Shown: positions 11,382 to 21,804 of the stretch, one piece after another | Numbering within the stretch: position 1 is the first letter of the stretch | Layout of the letters: each line of letters opens with the position of its first letter | From: Armillaria gallica | Lineage: Eukaryota; Basidiomycota; Agaricomycetes; Agaricales; Physalacriaceae | DNA length: 64,000 nucleotides | Assembly: GCA_037576215.1 (NCBI GenBank) | Contig: JBANDB010000013.1 | Coordinates: forward strand, 992,001 to 1,056,000 | Direction of reading: 5' to 3' | Notes under the pieces: model-generated | The model's input: the letters and a program-made list of their open reading frames with translations, nothing else | Databases searched by the model: none | Told to the model about the DNA's origin: nothing | Position numbers and translations under genes: made by a program

Positions 11382-12501
11382 ATGACAGTGCCCACTCTAT
11401 CACTTTCAGGACCGAATACCGCTGCGCCACTAGATGCGTACTCTGACCAGCATCTCCGTCAAAATGACTCAGTGATCGCTGTAGATCCTTCCCCTCTGGA
11501 TAGCTAATCACAACTCGGAAATGAAGAAGCAGCTAGAAGAACTACAGTGCACCGTTACTTTGGTGTTCTGGTGTAAAGTGATCAAACGCAGGAAATAGGT
11601 GCATTGCCATTCTTTAGCTTTTGCTCCGGCCACTGCGAATACCCTGTGCACCTTGACGCTTTTACTGGACTCCGATGGCGCCCTTCTATTCATAGGCCCA
11701 CGTCGAGCCGATTCGTCTGCTGCATATGATTCCCACTTTCCCGCTCTTCCAGCTTTCGCGGTTCCAAACTCGAGGAACGATTTAGGCCTTGCCCCATTAT
11801 TCGACCCTCAGTCTCGCAAATGGGAACAGCACACCGTCCCGGTCGTCCGGACCTATCAGAGATTACTCCACGTATTCGTACTAGAGGCCTTCAGCAATGA
11901 CGAATGCGTCAGCCTGGACGAGGGGGTCGCTACACAGCCGCAGCCCTCTGGATCAGAGCAGCCATCTGCTGGTGCAGTGGAGCTCGCGTCTGCTCTCAAG
12001 GAAACGTCCTGCCCCAGGTGCTAATACAGCTATGCCGTCCTCAAAACAGTTCACCGCAAACTCACTTTATATCCGACTCCTTCAATACCAGCGGGATGCC
12101 TCCAACAGCGACGATTTACATCCACCACCTGTCAATATCATTTCCCTACAGCCCTCCCTACACCATCCCTCACTCGAGTGCTGGCCTAACGACTAAGCCA
12201 CCATGGACGCCTTCGTCTCTCTCACCCAAAAGGCAGCCTTTGAGCAAGTGCTTGGGAGCCGCTCCGTGGAAGAGTACGGTCTGCGGGCATCGGGCGGTGT
12301 GGAAGCGCGGGTAAGCAGGCGAAAGAAGAGTTTGAGGCGAGGGGAGATGAAGAGGCAGGGATACAGGAGGGAGTTTGTAAGGGAGTGGCAATGGTCCATA
12401 TGATGCCTCCATCCGCGTATCATGGCGGCGGCATGGGCGGGCATAATGGGAGCTTGATCATTGGCGGCGAACCTATTACGGTCTCATTGCAGGCGGAATA
12501 G
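11382..12501 (+). CDS. Unrecognised gene, several exons
   Basis: A plausible start is ATG 11382 (MTVPTLSLSGPN). The best-supported exon is about 11599-12010, reading ANTLCTLTLLLDSDGALLF then FDPQSRKWEQHTVPVVRTYQ and LLHVFVLEAFSNDE. A later exon near 12203 reads MDAFVSLTQKAAFEQVLG. The last reads AKEEFEARGDEEAGIQEG then AMVHMMPPSAYHGGGMGG and ITVSLQAE, with a stop at 12499-12501. The joins between 12000 and 12330 are uncertain, because two or three frames stay open together. I do not recognise the family and see no signal peptide or membrane helix. It sits between the membrane protein and SAMHD1-like genes and ends about 155 bases from the latter's 3' end (convergent). Confidence 0.45.
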
Positions 12502-12656
12502 CCTCACATGCTGGATCAAAGCTGCTATACACAAGTAAAAGGCATCGAGTACGTGTAAATTACAGGCGGTATACGAGTAAAATCTACGAATATCTACGTT
12601 GAAAGAAACTACCAAATCCATCCGAGAAATGAATTGTCCCAACTGCGACACAACCC

Positions 12657-14763
12657 TTACGGCATCTTCTTCTTCTTCGAAGATCCTTCCGACTCTGTGC
12701 TCCTAACCTTGCGTTTCAGCTGCTTAGCAGGACTTGTCGGGATGTAGCCTCGCTCAACAGTAGTAAACTGGTTGTCGCCGTACTTACTTCCACCGGGTGA
12801 ACCATCCAATGCAGCTAAGCTACTGTTGCGAGAAGGCCTTGGAGTAGAAGGAGCCTCAGTGGCAGGTGGCGTAGGCACAGTGATAGATGGTCTGCCAGCA
12901 ATCTTGGAAAGGAGAGCGCGGTACCCAGCCTGCACATCGGAGTAGTACCTGGAAAATATTAAGTACAACATTCTTTTAAGGAAATCCGGGACTTGCTCTG
13001 CTTTTTTCGTGTAGACACGAAGAAGTACCTCTCCAAAAACTGATGGCACGAGGCTCGAATAGTCGCCCGGTTGAGCGATAGCACATACTAGATGATGGCT
13101 CAGTCGGATCAAACAAGAGCAGGTAGGAGGACGTGTACCATCAGGTCGAGCCTTGGAGTAGAACTTGACGTGGCGCAAAGGGTTTTCATCAAGCAAACCG
13201 TAGTGCATAGGGGAAAAGGACACAATGACATCATCGGAGTAAGCCCAGAAGGTGTATCACTGTGTGCTTCCCTAACAATCTTGGCAGGCGTCACCTCCGC
13301 TTCGAAGAACTTGTGGTCGGCCCAATCAACCGTTTTGTAATCGACACTCTTGTACAAGTCGCGGGTCCGGATACGGTCAAAAACGGCGGCAGCAGGAGCC
13401 AGATCCTTGCAGATGAATGAGATGTTATGTTCAAGTCAAAAGGATGGATAAACTCACCGGATTGCTTAAGGCTCCGTATTCAATTTGAGTCATGATATCG
13501 TCGGTCAAGTATGTGAATGCCTTGGGATCGAACACTCGTGACGCTATGTTCAGATAAGGCTCTGCCAGGAGGAGAGCATCGATAATCATGTATTCGATGG
13601 CCTTGGCTGCGATGAAATGGTCAACTATGGGCTTTCAAAGAGGTTGAAGATATGCTCACCCGTCTTGTGGTTATAGATTTGCTTGTGCAAGCGGAATCGA
13701 GTATTGTACACCTCATAAATATTGTTGGCATCTTTTATATCGTAACAAATTTGCCCGTCTATCACCCGGGCAGATTTGAGTAGGCTGATACTGTATTCAG
13801 CAACATAGCAGAGCGGAACATCTCTTCTGCATACCGTGTAAGATTGATCTTGATGGGTTCGCCAATCATATGAGAGTCGCGGACGAAGTAATCAAACCTG
13901 TCGTAAGGGTCATCAGATATATCAACGAGGGCAGAACGAGCACCTACTTGTCTACGTCCAAGCCATTTCTCTTGTTGGCGACAATATCAAAGAGAAACTC
14001 CTTTTCGGACCTATCAGAAGGGATAAGAACACGCGTAAATGGAGAAGCGACACGCATACGGATCACATTTCGCCGGCTCTCCGGCGATAAGGGCTTTGAC
14101 GAATTTCGTGTCTGCGTCCTCAATTTCGATATTGTTGTGCGCTACAAGATAATCGAACATCATCTCAGAGCCCTGCTCGTGCTTCCATGGGGTTTCCAAG
14201 TCTGGTCTAGTAGATTAAGTCACCAGTCCGCCTGAATACACCGAAAAAGAACGTACAGTGCCGTCGGAATAAACATTGAATCCCAAACATGACTCCATGG
14301 TCCGTGTCCAAGGTCATGACATAAGCCGGCAAGCTCCACACATTCAATGTCTCTATCAGTAATCCCGAGGTCAGGCTGTTTCGTCTGTAGATTCGTCGCC
14401 AAAGTTCTGGCAAGATGAGCGACACCTTTCGTCGGTTTGCATCAAAGTCAGTAAACCATTATCTTGGATGACCCACCTAAGCAATGCTCATATCTATTAT
14501 GCGAGGCTCCGGGCCAGACGTAGTATGAAGTTCCCAGCTGTTTGATGTTGCGTAGGCGTTGGAATTGCCGTCTATTTTGTAGTCAGTATCAACAGGAGTC
14601 ATCATAACAGCGCCACGTACGTATCTAAGAAGACAGAAAGTCGAGGACCAACTTCGACTAACGGCGGTATCAGATCCTAGGGTGCCGGACGAGGTAGTGA
14701 AGACGCACTCAGGTCGTGGATAGGATCCTTGATGATCCTCAGCACACGATTGACTCCAGGCAT
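12657..14763 (-). CDS. SAMHD1-type HD-domain dNTP triphosphohydrolase
   Basis: Homologs hydrolyse dNTPs to nucleoside plus triphosphate and so limit nucleotide pools. Visible in order: RIIKDPIHD at the N-terminus, [29 protein letters not shown], and the metal-binding HD motif [19 protein letters not shown] near 14.3 kb. Further on come [46 protein letters not shown] and [14 protein letters not shown]. The tail is basic and Ser-rich, ends KKKK-MP and could be a nuclear localisation signal. There are about ten exons. The first intron is odd: using GTGCGT after HDL and the next CTAG gives only 32 bases and leaves the downstream exon one base out of phase, while reading through meets a TAG. Domain order and motifs are otherwise complete. 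Confidence 0.85.
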
Positions 14764-15239
14764 GGTATCTTCAATTGTTTGCAGATGAATCTTTGCAGTA
14801 TCGAGTTTCTTTCAGTTTCACCGCGTGAACACGAAAAGGCAGTCCCCTTGATGGAAGAATGTGGTAGAAAAGAAAGAAGGAAGAACGGCGAAATGGCCGC
14901 GATACATCTCACGTGTGCGCAGGGATCACGTGGCAGGCGGTCCGATACCCGGTATCCAATTAGAATGTATACGTTTTTGAAGTTCTTCTTGTCTTCTTCT
15001 AGATCTATCGTGATTTACAAGTATCGAAAGAAGCACAGTAGAGATTCAGCATTTCTACTTGTCTCTTTACTGTCCAGAGGCACAGAGCTCGGTATTTGAA
15101 ACTCGGGTAGGCGCGATAAAAACAACGAAAACTGACGAAGAAAAGAAGCTATCGTCTGGCTTCAGCACCTGCTGAAAAGTCGAGGGTACAGTCTGCCTTT
15201 TTGGCCTCGTCTCAGGAACCTGGGCTCTACAGAGTCTGA
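14764..15239. other. Upstream region of the SAMHD1-like gene
   Basis: This holds the presumed promoter of the minus-strand HD-domain gene. One open plus frame (14716-15099) overlaps that gene's first exon in antisense, has no recognisable motif and is not called. Nothing else is seen. Confidence 0.45.
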
Positions 15240-15943
15240 ATGAGGACGGTCATTTGGAATTATCTAATGAAAGGTCCTCCAGATTTTCTACCCCTCCGAC
15301 TTGAGAGTATTAACTCGAGGTGCCACTCTGATATCCTACCTCGCAGAAAGGCATCGGATGATGCTGCTTCAAGTCATCGCTTCCTAGGGAGATACACGGT
15401 GCAGAGGGTTTCATCTGTAACGAAGGAAGAATGGAACGAACGGCATCCGATTGTGAGCAAACTTGAAGGCCCTACAAGATCGTTTTCTCCCTCTTTGACC
15501 CCCTATCCCTTGATGCAACGGGCTGGTTTGGTTTGGACAAACAAGCTATCAATTTCGGGATGGGGGAATAGTTGCAGAGCAATCGGTTTTCTCTACCAGC
15601 GACTTTGTCGCGAACCGACTAGGATAGAAATCGATGATGAGGCTCTCCGAGCGGGAAACCACTTGAAATAGTAGAAGGTCATCAAGGAGCAGATGGTCAA
15701 CAACTTCCTTCACCATTGGCTGGTAAGTAGGCTCCTATTACCTCTTCTATCGTTCGTTCTAATGGTCATATTTAGAGTATGACTTTCTGGAATATAAAAT
15801 GTGTCGCTTACGACGTTGATTTCCAAGGCGAGCTTGTTGAAAAGTCGGCACCCTGGGTCTTACCTCAGCTTCCGAGCACTAAGCCTAAGCTGGTGACCAA
15901 GAATCAAGGAACACTACTGCACGAGATCCAAGGAAAAGCATGA
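15240..15943 (+). pseudogene. Broken DUF6697-type paralog
   Basis: This is a decayed relative of the gene at 24041-25475 on the other strand. Matching blocks occur in the same order: RFLGRYTVQ...TKEEWNERHPIVSK against QYMGQYEME...TVEEWNRQHHV; GWGNSCRA...RLCREPTRIEIDDEALRAGN against RLGRKPTKAEIDQALQSGH; and, after an intron, FWNIKCVAYDVDFQGELVEKSAPWV against VWKMKCVGYDIGFQHDLIERSAGWV. Two adjacent TAG codons (15669-15674) interrupt the copy exactly where the other reads QYKNVTKEQI. The N-terminal part of the family is missing. Orientation is opposite to the second copy, and the A-D array lies between the two. Confidence 0.7.
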
Positions 15944-16199
15944 TGAGCCCCAGGCTTTAAATATAGCATCAATCAAGAATCCAAAAACGATGTCTTTCGG
16001 AACACTTTATGCGCAAACTGGATATCTTCATCTTCCCAAGAGTATACACCGCATGCCCGTATAGGAACCAGGCAACATCTCTAAGAACGTGCCCACCGCT
16101 TACGATTGCAAATGAATCGAATTTCGTTCCAAATTCAAAGGTATATGGGTGTTGCATGTTCTCGTTGTGTCGTTCCGTCGGCATTCTAATTTCTAACTA

Positions 16200-16222
16200 G
16201 GTACTCTACTCTCCATCTCGTC
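16200..16222 (-). repeat. Conserved 3' element of array gene A
   Basis: Just downstream of the stop codon, reading on the gene strand: GGACGAGATGGAGAGTAGAG. It matches the elements after genes B, C and D at nearly every position (core ACGAGATGRNGAGTAGA). It lies in the presumed 3' untranslated region. Confidence 0.65.
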
Positions 16223-16230
16223 CAAGCTGA

Positions 16231-17010
16231 TCACAACAAAGTTTCATCAACTGGGTCTGCTGCAATTGGAGGGAACGATGTGTTGATCTCGGCCACCCAT
16301 TGCTGAGCGGCTGCCAGTTGATTCTGCGGTGCGGTGGCTACCAAGGTTACTCTAAACGCCGAATAGTTCTCTATGATGGCTTTTATTCTTGCTTCCTGGT
16401 CGCGCAGAACGAGTGATAGTTCGGCGAACCACCAAGGGGGGCCGAATCTGGAAAAAGCGCGCGCGGCAGAGTACACCGCGTCTGCTTTCTGTTTCGACAC
16501 TAGACATTGCCTTGAGGGGTGATCTTTAGACGATTTCAAGTGAATGTTACTGGTTCACGTACTGGGTTACGGTCACCGAGCAAAGATGAAATGCCTCCGA
16601 TTCTCCGGTATTCGCTTGACAAGAGACGCGCTGACTATTTATATATGCGTTGAGTTCGTTGAATTGCAGTCCGACATTCTGTGAAATTCGTAAGGGGTAT
16701 TCATGTTTGGCTTCATGGAAACGTACCTTGAATGCGACATCTTTAGCGTTTTCTTCATCCCTTTGCATCATCAACAGAGTCCAGATGAAGGGGATTATAG
16801 CGCCAATAAAGGATCCCAAAGCGACGACTTCTGGAACTCGAGTACGAAGCAATAATAAGCAGACAAAAACGAAATAAGTGCGCCAGGGGTACTTTGCAAT
16901 AATCTGGGTTTCAATTGCATTAGAAGTACAAGTTGATACTATGTGCGACAACTTACAAGGGCAGTTGGACACAGATATCTAGTCAACAGCTTCTTTGATA
17001 ATTCAGTCAT
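16231..17010 (-). CDS. Array gene A: small two-helix membrane protein, unknown family
   Basis: Four exons fit exactly: 17010-16957, 16903-16727, 16678-16563 and 16510-16231 (208 aa). Exon 1 encodes a short amphipathic start, MTELSKKLLTRYLCPTAL. Exon 2 holds hydrophobic stretches YFVFVCLLLL and VVALGSFIGAIIPFIWTLLMM, then an acidic segment. Exon 3 starts NVGLQFNELNAYIN and includes EAFHLCSVTVT. Exon 4 is helical: QCLVSKQKADAVYSAARAF, then YSAFRVTLVATAPQNQLAAA, QQWVAEIN and the acidic end DPVDETLL. I know no named family. Genes B, C and D share intron positions, phases and motifs. The likely topology is two helices in a membrane with a coiled cytosolic tail (inference). It is divergent from B across 1.07 kb. 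Confidence 0.8.
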
Positions 17011-18084
17011 GCTGGATATCTTGCGGAAAACAGGGTTGAGGTTTAAACAGAGCTGAAGATGGGAGAGCGTTGGGAGTCTGGGATTCGACTCAGAAACTTA
17101 AGACTCCGAAGTGATATCAGTTTTCACGTGAATATTACGATGTCGCTGGACCTAAGTATAATGAGTGACAAATATTTCAAAATCCAAGAGACTTCCTCAG
17201 TAAAGGAACTTGGAACAAGGGATCTGGTACGGTGTACCGCCGACGGGACGAAATAAATGTAGAGAGAAGAATGAGAACACATTATCTTAACCAGGCCTTC
17301 CGCCGGCCCGGGGTCAAACATCTCGTAAATCTCGTCAGTATGGCTGATATTTTTGTTCACTTGTAAAGGTTACCTAGTTCTATATGACGAACGTGTCCAG
17401 CCATCCACGTGTGTGGCTGACTGCGTCTTGACTAGACTTATCAAGCATCTACAGAGAGGATTGAGATCCGGTTGAAATCGTGAGAAAAAGGCAAGGCACA
17501 CCCTCGTCGTAGCCAAAATTTGCCTGACATGGACAACCTAGCCAGCCTGAAACGGGAAGGGAGTTCAACTTGGAAAGGCCTTCATATGTATTGCAGTTTG
17601 TATGTTTTCGGTGCGACTGTCCCCGTGGGTATAAATCAGGAAAGATATCTACGAACGAATCGCCACGGTCAGCAGGATCCTCGACGGCGCAGGGAAAGAA
17701 AGACAACTCACTCGAAATCTATGCAGCATCATTCAAAATATTCGGCCAAGCACCACCATTTCAGTCTGTTCCCCTTTCTGCCAACGAGGCTCTCATCACG
17801 CAGAGGCGGTATAAAAAGAATTGTGTGCCAAAGTAGTACTATTTTCTTTGACGAGTGTGAAATAAATGGCCATTGCCGAGATGTACTATTGAAATTCGGA
17901 TTCCTATTCGTGTCGTTGAAAAGACCTGCCCTCAAGTGCACGTGAGTATGGCAAGACCAGAACTGACGTCACTTGCAGTCGCGTCTCGCCTTCGCCGCTC
18001 GCCGCTCTCTTGCTGCTCACCTTTACTCGCCCTTCGACCTTGAACTCTAGTTTTCGACGCTGTACTTCATACACTGCCTCAGCC
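17011..18084. other. Divergent intergenic region between array genes A and B
   Basis: This holds the presumed promoters of A (minus) and B (plus). Several short frames occur on both strands, but none shows array-family motifs or other recognisable domains. No further array copy was found here. A tRNA-like string near 17.05 kb was considered and rejected. Confidence 0.5.
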
Positions 18085-18848
18085 ATGTCCAAGATTGTTA
18101 GAAAAGTGTTCATGGAATACATGTACCCAGCCGCCGTTGTAAGTCGCAAATTTCTGGACTAACTGCTATCTGTATCCATCACAACGCAGATTTTCGACAA
18201 AAACCCTCGCGCTACTTTTACTCTTCTCGCGTTTACCGCGTCTCGGAGCTGGGAATGGATCCCTTTCGCACTCGTCGCCTCCTTCATTATTATCTACGCC
18301 ATCCATGTTTTCTCGCGAAAGATGCAAGAAGAGGACGCAAGAGAGGCCAAGTCCAAAGTAGGCTTTATCCATTTCAAATATCTAATAAATCTCATTGATT
18401 CTGATAGGAAGTTAACTCGATTTTCTGGAAACTCAGTGAATACATACGCGATCAACGTTTCTTCTTTCAAGTACGCGCTGAGGACGTGGAGGCATTCCAG
18501 TTCTGCTTGTCGGCCATCCAACAGTACGTTTATTACCCAATACCTAGGGCGTCATCTGAGGTACGTGCATCAAGGCGTGCTCTCGTTACGCAACAAAAGG
18601 CAGATGCGCTGTTCTTTGATGCAAAACAGGCCTTGGCTACCTCGGAACAGCTCACCCAAATCGCGTCCGACTTGAGAATGCTGGATGCTCAGATACGGGG
18701 TGTCATGCGGGGCTATTCAAGGCTCAAAACTAGACTACAATCCTACACGCCGGAGCAACAACTAGAAGCTGCTAAACACTGGGTGACTGGTATCAACGGA
18801 ACTTCTCCTCCAGTTTCTATGGACCCCGTTGATGAAGATTCTTTGTAA
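18085..18848 (+). CDS. Array gene B: small two-helix membrane protein, unknown family
   Basis: Exons 18085-18138, 18190-18357, 18408-18523 and 18575-18848 give 203 aa. Exon 1 encodes MSKIVRKVFMEYMYPAAV. Exon 2 reads TFTLLAFTASRSWEWIPFAL then VASFIIIYAIHVF and a charged linker. Exon 3 carries EAFQFCLSAIQ. Exon 4 runs RALVTQQKADALFFDAKQAL, then GYSRLKTRLQSYTPEQQLEAAKHWV, GIN and DPVDEDSL. The intron 3 donor GTACGT splits a codon after two bases, exactly as in A, C and D. It shares its promoter region with A and is followed in tandem by C. I assign no biochemical role. Confidence 0.8.
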
Positions 18849-18865
18849 CCAACTTTGGCTCGGTT

Positions 18866-18890
18866 GAACTAGATGGCGAGTAGGGCATCC
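18866..18890 (+). repeat. Conserved 3' element of array gene B
   Basis: It begins 18 bases after the TAA of gene B: GAACTAGATGGCGAGTAGGG followed by CATCC. It aligns with the elements behind A, C and D. Similarity to the region behind C continues for about 60 more bases (AATTCCAGC against AATTTCAGC, then ACATGTAACAC against ACTTGTAACGC). Confidence 0.65.
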
Positions 18891-19298
18891 AGAATTCCAG
18901 CGAATGATACGCAAAGCACAATAGAGAACATGTAACACTTTTGAAATACCCGCCTTTCTGTCGCATAGTTTTATGAAACCAGAACGAAGCTCATGCAATG
19001 GTACCTCCTCTATCTGTAATGAACGGATTGTGTAACAAAGCTCGTTCGCTCAACAAGATGGCCAACACTGTCATACTTCAGTGCTCGTGAGCAGAGAAGA
19101 GTCCTATCGTAGAAATGGTACTACTCGGTTCGTACTTCGAAAGGGAATTTCACGGCGGCCCGGGAATCGTTTGCTTATGTCACCTCTTACCGGCGGCAAA
19201 GCGCGACCACGTGCTGAGTATTCCGAAATTTCCGAGTAAGTTTTGCCACACCACCAACCTTGACATCTCGCTGCATCTCGTAGGGTACACGTTCAGCC

Positions 19299-20086
19299 AT
19301 GGCTCCACCTTCAAGCAAGCTTGCTTTGGAATATGGATATGTACACCAAGCCATCCCTGTGAGTTGCTTCAAATATGGTATCAGATTGTGCGTTCTAAAG
19401 CGGTTGGCAAAACCAGGTTTTCCGCAAAAGCCCACTCGCCCAGTTCATTTTTCTCTGTGTTGCAGCGTATTCAACTCCAACGCCAGAGTCCACCCTTTAC
19501 ACAATCCTCTATGTCACGGCAATCTTCACTGGCCTTTTCTTTATCATCATAAACAGACAGGAAGGATTTGAAAGAGCTTCCAGGCTTGAAGTACGCTTCA
19601 TTCACACCAAATCTTAACAAATCTTATTGAATTTTTCAGAAATTTGAACCCAACTTTATGGATTTCACCACAGCAATGGAGGATCAGCGCGGCTTCTTTC
19701 AACTAGACGTTCGGTCGCAATCGGATGCGATACGACTCTGTTCATCGACAGTCATTATGTACGTACATTTCCCAACAGTCGGAACCTCATCTGATAAGCA
19801 TATACCAAGGCATTGTCTCGCGTCCAAGCAGAAAGCAGAAGCACTGTACTCTGTCGCACTGGAGGCCTCCACTTCTTCGTCCGACCTCCTCTCGATTGGA
19901 CTTGATTTGTGGAGCCAGAAATCGCATATGGAGTCTTTCATAGGGTCCTATTTGGGGTTCAGGCCATCGTTAGTAAACGACACGTTAGGGAGGCAGCTCC
20001 GAGAATTCGAAGAGACCTCCCAGGAGTGGGTGACTCGTATGAACAATAATTTCAATCAACGAGTCGGTGAAGATTTTTATGATTGA
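19299..20086 (+). CDS. Array gene C: diverged member, shorter membrane part
   Basis: The start is ATG 19299 (MAPPSSKLALEYGYVHQAIP). The first donor is ambiguous: GTTGCT at 19363 or GTATCA at 19378 keeps phase, while GTGAGT at 19359 does not. Later exons are 19466-19590, 19640-19758 and 19810-20086. Exon 2 has only one clear helix (TLYTILYVTAIFTGLFFIII); the first helix of A, B and D is reduced. Exon 3 ends SDAIRLCSSTVIM. Exon 4 reads HCLASKQKAEALYSVA and later QEWVTRMN, but the C-terminal DPVDE motif is lost (it ends GEDFYD). It is the most diverged copy, with family identity kept by intron phase and motifs. Confidence 0.75.
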
Positions 20087-20099
20087 CTTGGATGCAGTT

Positions 20100-20124
20100 G
20101 AACGAGATGACGAGTAGAGAATCC
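20100..20124 (+). repeat. Conserved 3' element of array gene C
   Basis: It lies 14 bases after the stop codon: GAACGAGATGACGAGTAGAG followed by AATCC. It is nearly identical to the elements behind A and D although the coding region of C is the most diverged. Confidence 0.65.
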
Positions 20125-20179
20125 GGTCAGAATTTCAGCAGAATGAACGCAAACCACGATTGAAAACTTGTAACGCTTC

Positions 20180-20880
20180 TATAGAACTTTTCCGACGCTT
20201 ATACATATATGCGTTTCCACTGTATGTCATGGCATATATCCCAGCTGGTACGCATCAGACCCTTTGGTGTGTCTTTGCGAATATTAGTAACGCGGCAAGA
20301 GGGCTATCTCAGCAACGAACGGAGGACGGGACGGCCTTCATTTACCGTCTCTGCTTCGATATCATCCTTCTCTTCGGTGGGGCGGAGTTGAAAGCTCAGG
20401 TGTGTTGGAAGGAGAATGTAAAGTTGCTGTCTTATTCCTTGTATCATGTATCTGGGGCTGATCAAAATAACAAACACAGGGTGTCGAGAAAAGGTTCGTC
20501 GTTCTTTGGTTAATTTTCTATTTTCCTGACTTATCGCACTTTAGGGCACCGGCTTCTATTGTCTTTGATATGGGAGTGGTACGGTGTATTCCAGTCCTTA
20601 TATGTATCAATCTTGCTGACGTTTTTAAGGTAGCTTATCTACTACAGGCACATAGTAGGATAGTGCCACTATGCGACACATATATGCACCTGGTACGTCC
20701 GAAGCTCAATATTTGAAGGAAACAACGAATAATTTATCAAGTACGTTTTTTTCTTTGATTTATACTGCTTATACAGGTTCTCGTCAAAGGCATCTTCTTG
20801 TACTTTTCTCCCCTGTACGTCAAGCTGAATACCAGCCGCTTGCGTTTACTGAGTCAGTAGCAACACAACACATGGGTCAA
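20180..20880. other. Intergenic region between convergent array genes C and D
   Basis: The plus strand has open stretches at 20160-20513 and 20671-20964, but neither shows array motifs, splice continuity or a known domain. From about 20881 onward the sequence aligns with the region behind gene A (from about 16122), so the right part belongs to the duplicated 3' flank of gene D. Confidence 0.4.
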
Positions 20881-20958
20881 ATCCCGTTCGAAATTCAAAG
20901 GTATTGTACAAAGTGGTTACATGTTTGCATTGCGGATCGTTCTGCTGGTATTCTAACC

Positions 20959-20983
20959 GGATAATCTACTCCCCATCTCGTCA
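20959..20983 (-). repeat. Conserved 3' element of array gene D
   Basis: On the gene strand, 26 bases past the stop: TGACGAGATGGGGAGTAGAT followed by TATCC. It aligns with the elements behind A, B and C. The similarity to the flank of A continues outward to about 20881. Confidence 0.65.
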
Positions 20984-21009
20984 AATCTGGTCCCAAGAAA
21001 GCTCAGCCC

Positions 21010-21804
21010 TCAGGCTTCATCAAATGGATCTTCGGTAATTGGAGAGTACGCTGCGTTGATCTTAGCTACCCACTGCTGGGCGGCCTCCAGCTGACTCTCC
21101 GGTGGGGTGGCTGTCAACGTGACCCTGAACGACGAATAGCTCTTTACGATGTCCTGTATCTTCTCTGACTCCCCACCTAGACCGAGCACAATCTGCGCAA
21201 AATCAGACCAAGAAGGGCCCGGGTAGCCACGAGCATTGAAGGCCCGCGCGGCAGAGTACATGGCTTCTGCTCTCTGTTTCGACAAAAGACATTGCCTGGA
21301 TATATGCTTCTTAGAAATTGAAAAATGACTGCTGCTGCTGTGTACGTACCGAGTTATGGTCGACGAACACAGCTGAAACGCATCGGATTCTTCGTCACCC
21401 ACTTGACACGAGTCGCATTGATCGTCAATATATGCGTTGAGTTCGTCGAACTGCAGTCCAACATTCTGTAAAAACCATCAGTAATCACCTAGACTTGGTG
21501 TGGTGGAAGCGTACTGTAAACATTTCAGTCATTATCTTCTTGTGATGCTCATGATCCGATACCATCGAACAACTGACGGGGAACACGGCGACAGGAATTG
21601 ATACAAAAGCGACGAATTTCGAATCTCGACTCCAAAACCATAAGAAGAAGACGAAAACGAAGTAGCTGCGCCACAGTGGATACGTTGAGAGAGTCTGGAT
21701 TTCAACTGCATCAGGGAGTATAAACGGATACTATATTCACGACGGCTTACAAGGGCAGCTGGGTAAAAATGTTTGACAAACAGTTTCTTGAATATCTCGA
21801 GCAT
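21010..21804 (-). CDS. Array gene D: small two-helix membrane protein, unknown family
   Basis: Exons 21804-21751, 21694-21515, 21465-21350 and 21295-21010 give 211 aa with every junction in phase. Exon 1 encodes MLEIFKKLFVKHFYPAAL. Exon 2 reads YPLWRSYFVFVFFLWFW then FVAFVSIPVAVFPVSCSMV and a His/Lys-rich end. Exon 3 reads NVGLQFDELNAYIDDQ and DAFQLCSSTIT. Exon 4 reads QCLLSKQRAEAMYSAARAF, SYSSFRVTLTATPPESQLEA, AQQWVAKIN and DPFDEA. It is closest to A in sequence (NVGLQF-ELNAYI, QLEAA/QLAAA-QQWVA). Role unknown; the neighbours give no direct hint. Confidence 0.8.

Noticed and set aside
16009..16200. Small plus-strand gene left of array gene A
   Set aside because: Its right half is the duplicated 3' flank shared with gene D, and the frame is not kept in that copy.
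17049..17105. tRNA-like string with a D-arm-like GGGAGAGCG and a T-arm-like GATTCGACTC
   Set aside because: There is no room for an anticodon arm between the two and no acceptor stem pairs; most likely chance.
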